DNA of 64,000 bases from Tricholomella constricta (taxonomy: Eukaryota; Basidiomycota; Agaricomycetes; Agaricales; Lyophyllaceae). The notes below the pieces were generated by a model that saw nothing but the letters and a program-made list of their open reading frames with translations, was not told where the DNA came from and searched no databases. Position 1 is the stretch's first letter. Each line of letters opens with the position of its first letter. Below, piece after piece: positions 1 to 10,419 of this stretch. A program made the translations under genes and the position numbers. The stretch covers positions 1,302,001 to 1,366,000 of the forward strand of contig JAACJP010000003.1 of the NCBI GenBank assembly GCA_013368375.1. Direction: 5' to 3'.

Positions 1-451
1 GACGTATGCTTTGAATTGAGATATCAGGATAGTATCGTGCCTTCTCGTGCTCACCACGTGAATGTCTGTTTCTCAAAGAAGGAGAACACAAGAGGTGGTC
101 CGAGGAAGGCTCGAGAGTGCTCCCGGCATGCATCCCCAGGCACAGTCGCAACTCCTTGACTGGCGGTCTGAGTCGTATGGGGGGAGGGGCGATGGTAGTA
201 GGATGAGGATGCGCAGAGGGATCTGTATAGACTTCTTCGTAGTACAGAGCGTATGAGCGATGTCATGAAGTCCCTCTCAGATGGGCTTCACTGGTGACCG
301 GTGAAAGGGGACACAAATAAGTTAAATTCCAAGTCAGATTCAGATAGTTGCAAGGCGATCAATGACGGATATCAACATATGGCATCCCTGAGAAAGCAGG
401 GATTTCCTCGTACGGCGCGCGTTGCCATCAAGCGTGATACTGGCAGTTCCG

Positions 452-459
452 TCACGTGA
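452..459. promoter_or_regulatory. TCACGTGA palindrome upstream of the sulfite-pump gene
   Basis: A perfect CACGTG core with T/A flanks lies about 330 bp before the start codon of the SSU1-like gene. In yeasts this octamer is the Cbf1-Met4 site of sulfur-metabolism promoters. A regulatory role here is inferred only from the motif and the neighbouring gene. Confidence 0.4.
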
Positions 460-461
460 GC

Positions 462-475
462 TTCCGAATGCGGAA
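462..475. promoter_or_regulatory. CCG-N4-CGG inverted repeat
   Basis: TTCCG-AATG-CGGAA is a perfect inverted repeat of the kind bound by Zn2Cys6 dimers. It lies 3 bp from the TCACGTGA site. Related CCGAAT/ATTCGG half-sites recur at about 478-484 and in a 17-bp imperfect tandem repeat near 669-704, all in the presumed promoter of the SSU1-like gene. The trans-factor is unknown. Confidence 0.3.
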
Positions 476-785
476 CCAATTCGGATTTGCAATTTTTTTT
501 TTCCGGCGGGCTTGAACTTGAAGGACTTAGCACTGTCAACAAGGCCTGCTAATTTAGCCCAATAGTTCTCAAGCTGCCAACGACGTGCGGCCTACACCAT
601 ACATTCCGCTACATTTCACCATTGACTCATTTCTCAAGTCAAGATCACGCTTCTGCTCACTAATCTTCCTGAATTCCGAATGGAGGGCTGAATTCGGAAT
701 GGGGCAATCGGGGTCATGTGTATATTAGGTCTCACAAGCCGCCTTTTTCACAACCCACTCTTTCAACCCTTACCTCATTTTCGCT

Positions 786-2220
786 ATGCCCTGTCGCCGG
801 CAGAGTCTTAGGGAGTGTGTCCGGTTAGCATGTCGCACCTAATTTACAGTCCTGAACCCAACCTAACTTCGTCCTTTCAGCAATTTCACCCCGGCATGGT
901 TCACGATAATCATGGGAACCGGAGTGATATCAGCACTTGCGTCGCGTTTTCCCTTCGGCGCTGGGTCCATCGCGCTTGAAGTCATTTCCCTCATGTTCTT
1001 CTTCCTGAACCTCTTTCTGTTCGTCATAATTTGTGGAATGACAGTGGCTCGTTACTGGCTATACCCGGAGGTACGTCATGATATCTGTTATGGTCCAAAA
1101 TCGTGCTCAACCCGCGCCGGATAGATGTGGAACAAAATGCTCTCCCATCCAGGACAAGGTCTCTTCGTCGGAGCATTCCCCATGGGAGTCGCAACTTTGA
1201 TCAATAGTGCACTTACGGCACATCAGGACTGGTCTTTTGCTGGAACAGGCTTCCTTTACACGCTATGGGCCTTTTGGTGGGCAGATATGGCAATATCCTT
1301 CCTCTGTGCCTTTGGCATGCTCCTCACCATGTGAGTCCTACAATGTCTCACCCCTTCAGCATTGTAAATTGGACTTCCTTAGGATGACAACACACGATCA
1401 CTCGCTGCCCAAGATGGCATGCGTTTGGGTCCTCCCTATGGTCACCTTAATCGTCGCGTCATCGTGTGGTGGCCTCTTGGCGAATGCGCTGATCAGCCAT
1501 TCAACATACCACGCCCTCATTACGACCGCAGTCTCACTCACGGCACTCATTATGGGCTTCTCCCTCGCCCTCATGATTCTTACTGTCTACCTCACACGTC
1601 TCATCCTTCATGGACCCCCAGACACCTCCCTTATACTCTCTGCCTTCATTACACTTGGCCCAGTTGGGCAGGGAGGATTCTCTTTCCTCATCAACGGCGA
1701 AAATTTGTCGATCCTTCTACCAGTGCATTTGGGAGAAACGTTTCCCCACGCCGCGTTGACAGGCGAACTTCTATATTCCGCTTGTTTCTGCGCGGCCTGG
1801 ATACTGTGGTCCATGGGCATCGCATGGCTGATGATCTCCTTGATATCCGTGTACGCGGTCGCTCGCGAGCAGCAAATACCGTTTTCACTTGCGTACTGGG
1901 GCCTCATTTTCCCGACGGGGGTCTTCGGTCTTCTTTCGGAGCAACTCGGACTCGTGCTTGACAGCCCATTCTTCAATTATTTCGGAGCGATTTGGTGCAG
2001 TGCGTTGTCATTCTTATCTCGTCCGACAGGCCACTAACGAATATCCGCAGTCATTGTCCTTATCATATGGATCATCTTGTTCGTCAAAACTATTCCTATA
2101 GTGTGGGATACCTCGATATTTGTCGCGCCCTGCTTATCGACTTCGCAACCAACACCTGTCGAGAAGCAATCAGAACACAGTTCCTCTGAGGGTTCTAGCA
2201 ATTTACAGAGCCCAGCATAG
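786..2220 (+). CDS. SSU1: SSU1-like sulfite efflux pump (TDT/SLAC1 family)
   Basis: Predicted plasma-membrane anion/sulfite exporter of the tellurite-resistance/dicarboxylate transporter (TDT, SLAC1/TehA) fold. Five exons join cleanly (786-823, 881-1070, 1125-1330, 1383-1999, 2051-2220) into about 406 aa, close to the usual family length. The N-terminus reads into the family signature RNFTPAWFTIIMGTG, followed by HPGQGLFVGAFPMG. About ten hydrophobic segments follow, including the GPVGQGGFS and WSMGIAWLM stretches, and the protein ends with FVAPCL and a Ser/Glu-rich tail. The ATG at 786 is chosen because its 12 codons splice in frame into the conserved RNFTP. The promoter contains a TCACGTGA site that fits sulfur control. 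Family assignment is confident; sulfite as substrate is inferred from family. Confidence 0.85.
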
Positions 2221-3336
2221 ACGTAACGGACAATTTAGAATATGTACACAATAGATTATGTAGCTTAATGCGATACCCCATGGATCATCGCGACGCCGAT
2301 TTACCCCCTTATAATACACACAAGTAATAAAATCAACTCCTTACGCTCCTGACAAGGCCATTTTTTCCCTCGTAGATACAAGCCGCCGGAGACCACGGAA
2401 GCATAAAAGAACTCCACCTTCGCTATGTCGAAATATTATCCTGTTTTTGCCGCTCTCGCATCGATATCTTTCCAAAACAAACAATAGATCAACTAACATT
2501 CATAACGATAAGCCGGGACATCGAGGAAACAGACAGGGCGGAGTCGAGGTCAATGCTTTGATGTCGGGAGTCATTTTCGGAATCGGCCGCGCTGTCGATG
2601 GTTTCGCTCCCGCTATCATCTATGTTGATTTATTCGAAAGAGGCCCATCTTTATAAATCAAGCTGTCACCGGACTACCACCAGCATGGCCTTTGGGCGGG
2701 CCGCCACTCATCAGCGCACATATTCTGAAACGAGTAATTGGCATCTCCAGAGGTTGCTTTTGGGTCTCTTTGTCACGCTCTGGTCTGCCGTGATCCATAC
2801 AAGCCACTGCCGGGGGATCTCCTGCTATGTATGCGTGCCAGCCAATCTCTTGGGCACCCCATCTCGTTCTGACTGCACTCGTGATAACCCTAGCCCACCC
2901 TGCCATGCGGCCACTACGCAGTCGTTCTCTCCAGAAAAAGATCAGAGTACACATGTCAGAGGAATTTCCGTCTCTCGACGAGCATTCTAGTTCGATCTCA
3001 TGCATCATCTGACGACACGACAGAGGAAAGAGCAACCCGACATTCCTCCCGTCATCATTCCCACGCATTCCCTCGTTCTTGTATGCTGCCTTACTTTGAA
3101 ACCATGTGCGAGGCACGTCGTCGAAATTGAGAAGAGTCAGGAATTTGTTTCTGTGCTGTACGACGAAGATGGCTGCAACGGTCATGTTGGAGGTCAGAAT
3201 AGACCGCCTGATGTCGTCACCTTGCTCATATCCACGGGGCGAGAAGACATACTTGTGTGCTTCTCAACTCGTGTGTTATAAGAAGGAGCGTTCAGCCACC
3301 CCTTGACCACAACTGCTTGATTCATCCCTCCAACTG
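2221..3336. other. Intergenic region, no resolved gene
   Basis: This holds a diverged repeat (about 2495-2660, shared with about 17755-17960). It also holds open stretches on both strands between 2658 and 3250, the longest 175 codons on the minus strand. None carries a motif I recognise, and no consistent exon chain emerged. It may be an eroded gene. Confidence 0.4.
2495..2660. repeat. Diverged dispersed repeat, copy 1
   Basis: Shares ordered exact blocks with about 17755-17960: TTCATAACGATA, TGCTTTGATGTCGG, TCGGCCGCGCT, TCGCTCCCG and a TTTATAA near the end. The spacing differs by small indels. The family is unknown; it could be an old solo LTR, a MITE or a duplicated promoter fragment. Confidence 0.5.
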
Positions 3337-5161
3337 ATGCTGATCTCCATATCTATCCTCGGGCTATTGACGATTTTTTCGACTGCGGCCGCCCATCCTG
3401 GCCCGCTTGAAAAGAGAGCGCAATGCCAGGCGACGTTGAACACTGCGTTGGCACGTACATCGTGCAAATACATTTTCAAGGTGAAAACTAATAACAATTG
3501 CAGTCCGTGGCCCATTCTCTCCAAGACCACTACTACAACGCTGGGACCGGTCAATACAACGGTGGCTCACTCTGGACTGACGCGGTGAGCCCAGCCCCAT
3601 GGCAACCTTCTATCATGGCTGGCTAAACCCAATATCTAATCAGAACACGCTCGAAGACCTCCACAATTTGATGCTCGCAACCGGGACGGACGACTTCTCA
3701 ACCGTTGCTGACACCTCGTTCATTGGTCGATCTGCCGTCAACAGCAACACCAATTGGCAGAGCATCCTCGGCGGAAGCAATGATGATGCGGGGGTATTTA
3801 CGAACATATCAATTGGGAATTTTTTGTACTGATGCCACTCTAGTGGATCGTGTTGGCGCTGTGGAAGATCGCGGACTACAAGGGAAGCCGCGGTAAGGAT
3901 AATAGCGCGTACATCGTATGTCTCTCCACGTCCAGTGAAAATTATCGATGTGAAAATTTGTTAGAATGCTGCAAGCAAAATCTACGATATCATCGCCGGC
4001 CAGTGGGACAGTACCTGTGGTGGCGGAGGTAAATCCTTCCTATTTTTTCTCGCGAGCTACTAATACGCAAAACTTTAGTATGGTGGTCCACTGCCCACAC
4101 CTACAAGAACGCGATCACCAACGAGCTGTTCCTTCTGCTATCTGCTCAGGGGTATCTGAGATTTGGCAAGCTGGCTTATCTCGACAACGCCAAGAAGGTG
4201 AACACAAAGGAGTTCTTAACCTGAAAGAACTGATTTGTTCACCACTTTATTCGCAGACCTGGACTTGGAGTAGGTCTATCAAACTTCTTCCTCGCGAGAT
4301 GGAAACTCATACATCTACCAAGTGAGCAACACAGGGATGCGAAACTCAAATAACCTCTGGAATGATGGACTGAACTTTAATGATTGCAAGAACAATGGTC
4401 AGGTAAGCGTGTCGAGAAGGCCGCTACATCGTCCGGACTAACAGTTGGACGTGCGACGTAGACCACCTGGACATACAATCAAGTAAGCATCTCCCGGAAC
4501 CCCTGCGCTACTTTTCGATTGACCTACATACTTTTTCCTCAGGGAGTGATCGCATCTGGGCTGGGGGCTCTCTCCGTCGCTACTGGTGATAAATCGCTCT
4601 TGACCCAAGCAGAGCTCACCCTTGACGCCACGATCTCCCGACTGTCTACGAATAACATTCTAAGAGAATCGTGCGATGATGCAGTTCGTGGAGGACCAGT
4701 CTGTAACCAAGATCAGGTACACCATTCGATTGTATCGATGCAGATCTAGATCTAGACGTTCTGACTTGACTACCGTCCTCCCTTTTAGCAAATATTCAAG
4801 GTCATTAGCTGCTCCTTGGGTTAATTTTAAACGATCGTTTTGACTAACTCTCGGGGTTCTATCAAACAGGGCATATGGACAAAGCATTTACAGTTCTATC
4901 TCGACTACGCCAATGATCCAGCGCGTACGGCCAAGTACAGTGCATGGCTCGGATCGCAGTCTTCAGGAGTTTTCCATTTTGGTACGAATGCCAACAACGA
5001 CGTTGGTTCCGTGTGGTATGCTCCAGATCAGGTAGGAGCCATCGGCCTTCCTATGTTTGCTGTCCTTAACATAAATCAAGGGCGGTTCTATTTTCACTCC
5101 GAAGACCAGCGCTAGTGGCTTAGCAGCACACGTTGCAGCAGCGAAGTACGGCCCATGTTGA
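3337..5161 (+). CDS. Secreted glycoside hydrolase family 76 (endo-alpha-1,6-mannanase)
   Basis: Predicted extracellular GH76 enzyme cleaving alpha-1,6-mannan backbones. Thirteen exons (3337-3450, 3504-3584, 3644-3793, 3844-3915, 3965-4028, 4079-4197, 4257-4269, 4323-4402, 4462-4482, 4543-4716, 4789-4800, 4870-5031, 5081-5161) give about 380 aa. Residues 1-20 form a signal peptide (MLISISILGLLTIFSTAAA), followed by LEKRAQ, a possible KR processing site. Family blocks are HYYNAGTGQYNGGSLWTDAN, NDDAGWIVLALW, CGGGVWWS, NAITNELFLLLSA, NLWNDGLN, TTWTYNQGVIASGL and HFGTNANNDVGSVWYAPDQ. The second block carries the paired Asp (DD) of the catalytic region. Exon 1 joins exon 2 in frame only through a GC-AG intron (3451-3503). 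Several exons are tiny (13, 21, 12 nt). Function is confident by family; substrate is inferred. Confidence 0.85.
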
Positions 5162-5328
5162 CCAGCATATGGTAGTATATATATTATACGGGTATCATAT
5201 TGAAGTGGCGTAGAACGTTGAGATATCCATTCGCGAATCGAAGATAAGATCGGAGAAAGAAATCAAGAACGGTGAAATCACATATACATATAGTCCATGG
5301 AGAAAGAAAGAAAAAATCGAAGCGAACC

Positions 5329-8300
5329 TTAATCATCGGTTTCTCCCCCCTCTGCAGTCTCTCTCCTATGCAGCTGGGTATTGAATTGTTGTCCAGGGGC
5401 TGGCGTGGTCGGCTCAGCCTCTTCACGGATTGTCTCTTCCTCGGGGCCTTTCCATTTCCCCTTCACAGCTATGGAAGACGTATCCGATGGAGCTGTCCCA
5501 CTCAAAGCCCTCTCTAGAGCTGTACGAAATTTATCAGGGGTATTGAACCAATAAGGATGGGAGGAAATCGAGCCAACCTTTCTCTCCCCTCTTTTTGAGG
5601 CGCAGTGACATCGCCGCTTGCAGCGAATCAATGTAAGACTCGTATTTGACGATCTCCGTAAGCAGCCATTGAGATTTCTTCTCCCAATTGCTCTGCGCCT
5701 TCATCGCGTTTGCCGTCCTGGGTTGATACTACAAAGAAAATGTCAATCAGTGAACGAAAACGCATCAAGGGTTTGATTCGCACCAAAGCAGTCATTGGTT
5801 CGCGGTGGTCATTATGCCTCTCCAGGTCCTTTTTCATGGCTGAAACATGCTTCCTGAGAGCATCCAGCTGAGTCTCCTCGTCATGGACACTAGACACAGT
5901 GGGAGGAAGAGGGGGCTTCCAGTCGTTGATCAACGTCTTTTCTGCCCAAGGTGAATGAGTCGCCCGAACGGTAGCAGCACCATCCCTCCAGCCAAATCTG
6001 CTGCGAGTACTTCGGCCACTTCGACCGCTTCGGACACTTATAGCATCTGAATAGTCCTTGACAGACTCAGTATCGGATTGTGAGCGCCCGTGGGAATATG
6101 GGTCAGCCACGCGGTTCCAGCCATATTCCATGTTGGAAACGCCTCCAGCAAGAGGCTCCTTGCTGGTGCGGGCCGCCCAATAGTTGCATGTGGAGACCCA
6201 TTCATTCACCAGCTCCTCTGTGCCAGCCTGAAAGAAATAAACGGCGCCATTTGCCATGGTGAGAACCATACAATAAGGCCTCTGTCGATTGTATCCTGGA
6301 GGCGGTAGCGAGTGAGCCAGGGAATGGGCAAGATGGACTGTCCCAACGGAATGAGCATTCGCCTAGATATCGTTAGGTTCGTTGAGTGGAATGACCCGCA
6401 AGCTGCAGACAAGACGTACAAGCCAGTTTCCACCTCCGACAGTGTCAGAACCGCCGCTAGAGTGGTCGCCAAAGGTGAACATGTTCAGTTCTCCTTTTTG
6501 TATGACGACGAAAACATCCATCCAAGCTTTATCCCGGGCGCGCTTCCCAGTAGATTCCCAATATTGTTTCCGACAGAGCATCCCTTCCTTGGCCCAAGGA
6601 GCTCCAAGAAGTGCCAGCTCTTCATCAGTGATACTGATTGTCGTGGAGGTGGAACCAGTGCTGTGTACGCTCCGGTCGTCGTCTTCTTGCGCTTCACGGA
6701 TGATGGTATGTGATAAATTCGAAGCGAAGCCGAGTGCGGGTGAGAGGAAGGAGGAGCTTGAGCCATACAGCTTCGGTAGCAATTGTCAGGATGCTGCGGC
6801 GTCAGAAGAGAAGCTAAAAACGCACCTCGTGTGTTGATGTTGCAAAGCTGGGTGAAGGACTTACGCGGCCATCTATGCTGCTATTGCTGCTGTAGGGACT
6901 GATACCCTGCTGTGCGTTTATAATAGACTGCAGCCCACGTATGCTGCCTCGTTTCAAAGTTGTCAATCGATCAGGTTGACCGCGCAGGCTCCGGTTTCGC
7001 ATCATCGTAGCACCACCAGGACTGAGCGAGGCTGAGGGGCGAGTGACGCTGCTGCCGAGAGGCTGCAAGATCTGCTGGCTTTTAATCGCGTTATACATTT
7101 CCTGGACAAAGACATTATTAATGTGATGCTCTTCATGACAAGGAACAGAAACCCAACCTTGAGCAGAGTTTCCATGTCATTTTCCCAACCACGACCATAG
7201 ACTGGGTTTAAGCTCGTTCTGGGCTCGTGTGCGGTTGAAAGTTGCACGGAAGGTGTACTACCATTTGCTTCCTTGTGGACAATCGGTATCGATATCACAC
7301 CTTCCCGAGAAACACTGTTCCAGCTTGTGATACTATCGCTGCGTTTCGACCGAGCGTGACTTTCACTGCCGTCATGCGCAGCTTCACGGAGACTGCTACA
7401 ATCGTCGTATGTGAGGTCGGAAGCTGAAAGGTCTGTCGGGAGAGGGGGCGAAGGTTGGATTTGCGTTTGAATTGCAGTGAGGGTATTCCGGACAAATTGG
7501 CTCCGTGACATCCGGGTTGTTAGTTCGGCGACATGCAGGTCAGTGTTGAGAAGGAGGAGGGAGTATGAGACGGCATGAACAATGTCTTGCGGAGGTATCA
7601 GTGGATGAGTCCTTTGCCAAAAGTAAATTTCTTACTAGCGCTTCCATAAAGACCGCCTGGGTTGCATTCCCAGTAACGTCGACTAAATTCTTCGAGAATT
7701 CGGTCCACTTGCTGCGTCTCGCCTTTGAGAAACAGCTTGGCACAAAGCCGTCTGCAAATCTTGAGCATCGCCACAGTCCCTAAATAAAGAACTTACCGAA
7801 ATGCGAGGTCCAGCCTCAGGCCAGAAAAATCAAAGAAATCGACATAGTGGTGAAGCGCCACTTTGTTAATGCGACCACTGTCGAATATTCAGCGACTGTC
7901 AGGGCACGAGGACAAAGAAACAACTCACTGCCCACCGAGCCATTCTGCAATTTTTTCCTTGGCCAAAAAATCTTCGTCCTCATTCCAACATCGAGAAGCA
8001 AGCTCTTTTCCGCGAGCCTCCATCTCTGTGCTATCGTCAGGTGTGGGAGAAAGTCCACTCAACGACTGAGCAGCGGATGAGAACCGATTCAGCGTTAGAT
8101 CATTGACTGTCAGGTCTTGCTGTGAGCCTCTGCGGTGAGGGACTAGGAACGTTTAAGCCTAAGAGTTCGTAAGAAAGAATTACGCTTACAGGTATGCGCA
8201 TCCTCCCCATTTGGAATAAGTGAAGGTTCCGAGCTGGACGCACTCGAACGGTGAAGTGCCCGCAGCCGGGCGGTGTCTCGGGGACTACCTGGTGGCAGGT

Positions 8301-10173
8301 TGGAGGGAGGCCCAGTTCTCGATCGTAATGGGCTTGACGCATGCCTTGAAGTCATCCCGCGTGGGGATCCTATGGAGACTGGCCGTGCAGTTGTTCGTGG
8401 CATTTGAAGGGAGGAACTCCGAGGTGGGACGATTGGGGAAGGAGGGGGTTCCTTCTTGGGTGTATTAAGATGATGAGATGGTATGTTTAGTGTGAGCATG
8501 GGGCTGGTTTGTGTAGTTGGTACCGATTTAGATTTGTTGAAGTCTGGACGGACATCACAAGGTGAAACGAGGCCGTCAGTCGCGGATCGAAAGGGGACTT
8601 TTCGTGCAGGAGTAGATGGATCCTGAAGATCCAAAGAACCATAGACTGGGTCTAGTTGAGAGAGTTCACCTTTGAAATCGTCCAGAATCCCATTAAGCGT
8701 CGTGTCTTCAATGCGTGGTGCACCGGACGTCCGTTCTGGTGTTTCTGGAAGTGGAGAAATGGATGATGTAGCGAGCATAGCTTTCTTCAGCTCGGCATCA
8801 CCGACGCTCATACTTCTCCGTTTCCGGGCTTTCGCGGCGCTCAATGATTCAGCTTTCGGGGTCGTATCGTCATGCGAAATGGCTCTTTCCACAAAGACCA
8901 TGGACCGTTCGTCTAAGTCGTCGCTCTCTCGCATCTGAGGATTTATTGGTGGCAAGGGCTTTGAAGTGATAGGTGCGCGTTGGGGAACGGTAAAGACATC
9001 CGCTATGGGTGACCCGACAGGAGTGCGCTTGTGTTCAGTGGGTATAGGTGGCACAGGGGGGGTGAATGCGTCGAAGATTGATGGTGATCCATAGGAAACG
9101 GGTGCGGATGACAAAGACGCATCGGTTTTCTGTTGACGTTCAAGGCATCGGTGAGAGCACAGCAAATGATTAAATGATTCTCGTACGGATCGTTCCCGGT
9201 ACGTTCCTGTACTCCCCTGTCCAAGCATCTTTCCCAAGAATGCACTCGTCTTTGCTCGAACAGAGGTCTTGGGCGCCTATTGACTATGAATGACGAATTG
9301 CAAGACACAATAATCAAATGGAGTCCATACTTTAGTAGTACCATTCTCCTTCGTTGGACGTGGGCTTGGAAGTATCCATTCTGAAGTATTGTCAGGCTTC
9401 GGAGATTTGAGCTTCCCCTTGGATGACGGTGTTGCCTGAGGCGTTGAAGGGCTGGAGTAAGTCGTAGATGACCGTTGGCGTCCGCTGCTGGACGGTCGAT
9501 CAGGTAGCGGTGGTGGCGGCGAGTCGCGTCTTTTCTCCTTCTTCTGGTGAGCACCAATACCGCCTCCTTTCTCCTTTGCCTTGCGCAACAGCGTTGCAAG
9601 ATCAGGGCTGCTTGAAGTGCCTGAAGATCTGTACATGGAACGGCGATTTGTCTGTCGTTCAGTCGTTGCCGTGGACGTCGGGGTCGTGATATCTTCTGCA
9701 TCGAAAAACACGTCATGCGACGAGGATGACTGGGATGACGACCCTCCGTTCCTTGATGACGAAGGTCCGGGAACTGGTGACGGTGTGGGTGGGACAACTG
9801 TTGGTGTGGAGGGCTGGCGGTTCCGGGGTGTAAATTGTCGTAAGGGCGAGGGCGAGCCGAAACTCGCGTTCATTGGCGAAGGACTGGTGTCGACACCTAG
9901 AGAATTGACGTCGAGTCCTTCTTTGAGCATCACTGTACCTTCTGCTCGTAGGGCCTGCTCGAAGTCGAGGTCAGTACGTGACACCCGACGATGGATCTGC
10001 CTGTTTCCATTCACGTCCTTGGATGCAACGGGCTGCAGACCAGAGGGAAATGCCGTGGGCGGCTGCGGGGATCGCATAGGAGCAGCATGCTGACGGAATA
10101 TGGACGCCAGGATGGGCACAGGAGCTGCAGAGAGGAGCTGCAGATACCACTGGCGGGAATTAGCAAGGGGCAC
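5329..10173 (-). CDS. Sec7-PH domain Arf guanine-nucleotide exchange factor (SYT1-like)
   Basis: Predicted GEF for Arf GTPases in Golgi/endosome traffic. A long Ser/Pro-rich disordered N-terminus (about 10173-8150) is followed by a Sec7 domain (about 8050-7480). In it I read CWNEDEDFLAKEKIAEWLGG, then KLFLKGETQQVDRILEEF with the glutamic-finger Glu codon at 7718-7720, then NPGGLYGSA and HAVSYSLLLLNTDLHVAE. A linker leads to a split PH domain (about 6680-6190: WAKEGMLCRKQYWE, MDVFVVIQKGELNMF, then YCMVLTMANGAVYFFQ and EELVNEWVSTCNYWA). A C-terminal coiled-coil (LRKHVSAMKKDLERH) precedes the stop at 5329-5331. Introns visible include 9277-9237 and 5577-5520. The start at 10173 is the first ATG of the open exon; 10077 (MRSPQPP) is an alternative. 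Domain assignment is strong; the precise orthologue (Syt1 or Yel1 type) is not resolved. Confidence 0.82.
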
Positions 10174-10419
10174 TCCTACTATTTCTCACAGAACAATATT
10201 GATTGGATTTATTGACACGCCACCATCGTGCATCCAAAACAAAGGAAGAAATTGTGGAGAATAATCTATAAGTGCAAAACTACATCTACCATGGAGTCGA
10301 CTACTAATGTACAGTTCTCGACAGTAGTATGGAGTGTGACATAAACAGTAAGTACGTAGAACCAAGATGATAGTGATACAGTCTACAACATGCGTAACAA
10401 AGAGAACCAGGCTCGTGTT

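Noticed and set aside
1..780. Short frames at the left edge (51-266 on both strands)
   Set aside because: Under 75 codons, overlapping on opposite strands, no motif and no splice continuation; treated as intergenic and promoter sequence.
2658..3185. 175-codon minus-strand frame as a gene
   Set aside because: No recognisable domain, no in-frame exon chain and competing frames on the plus strand; left as unresolved intergenic sequence.
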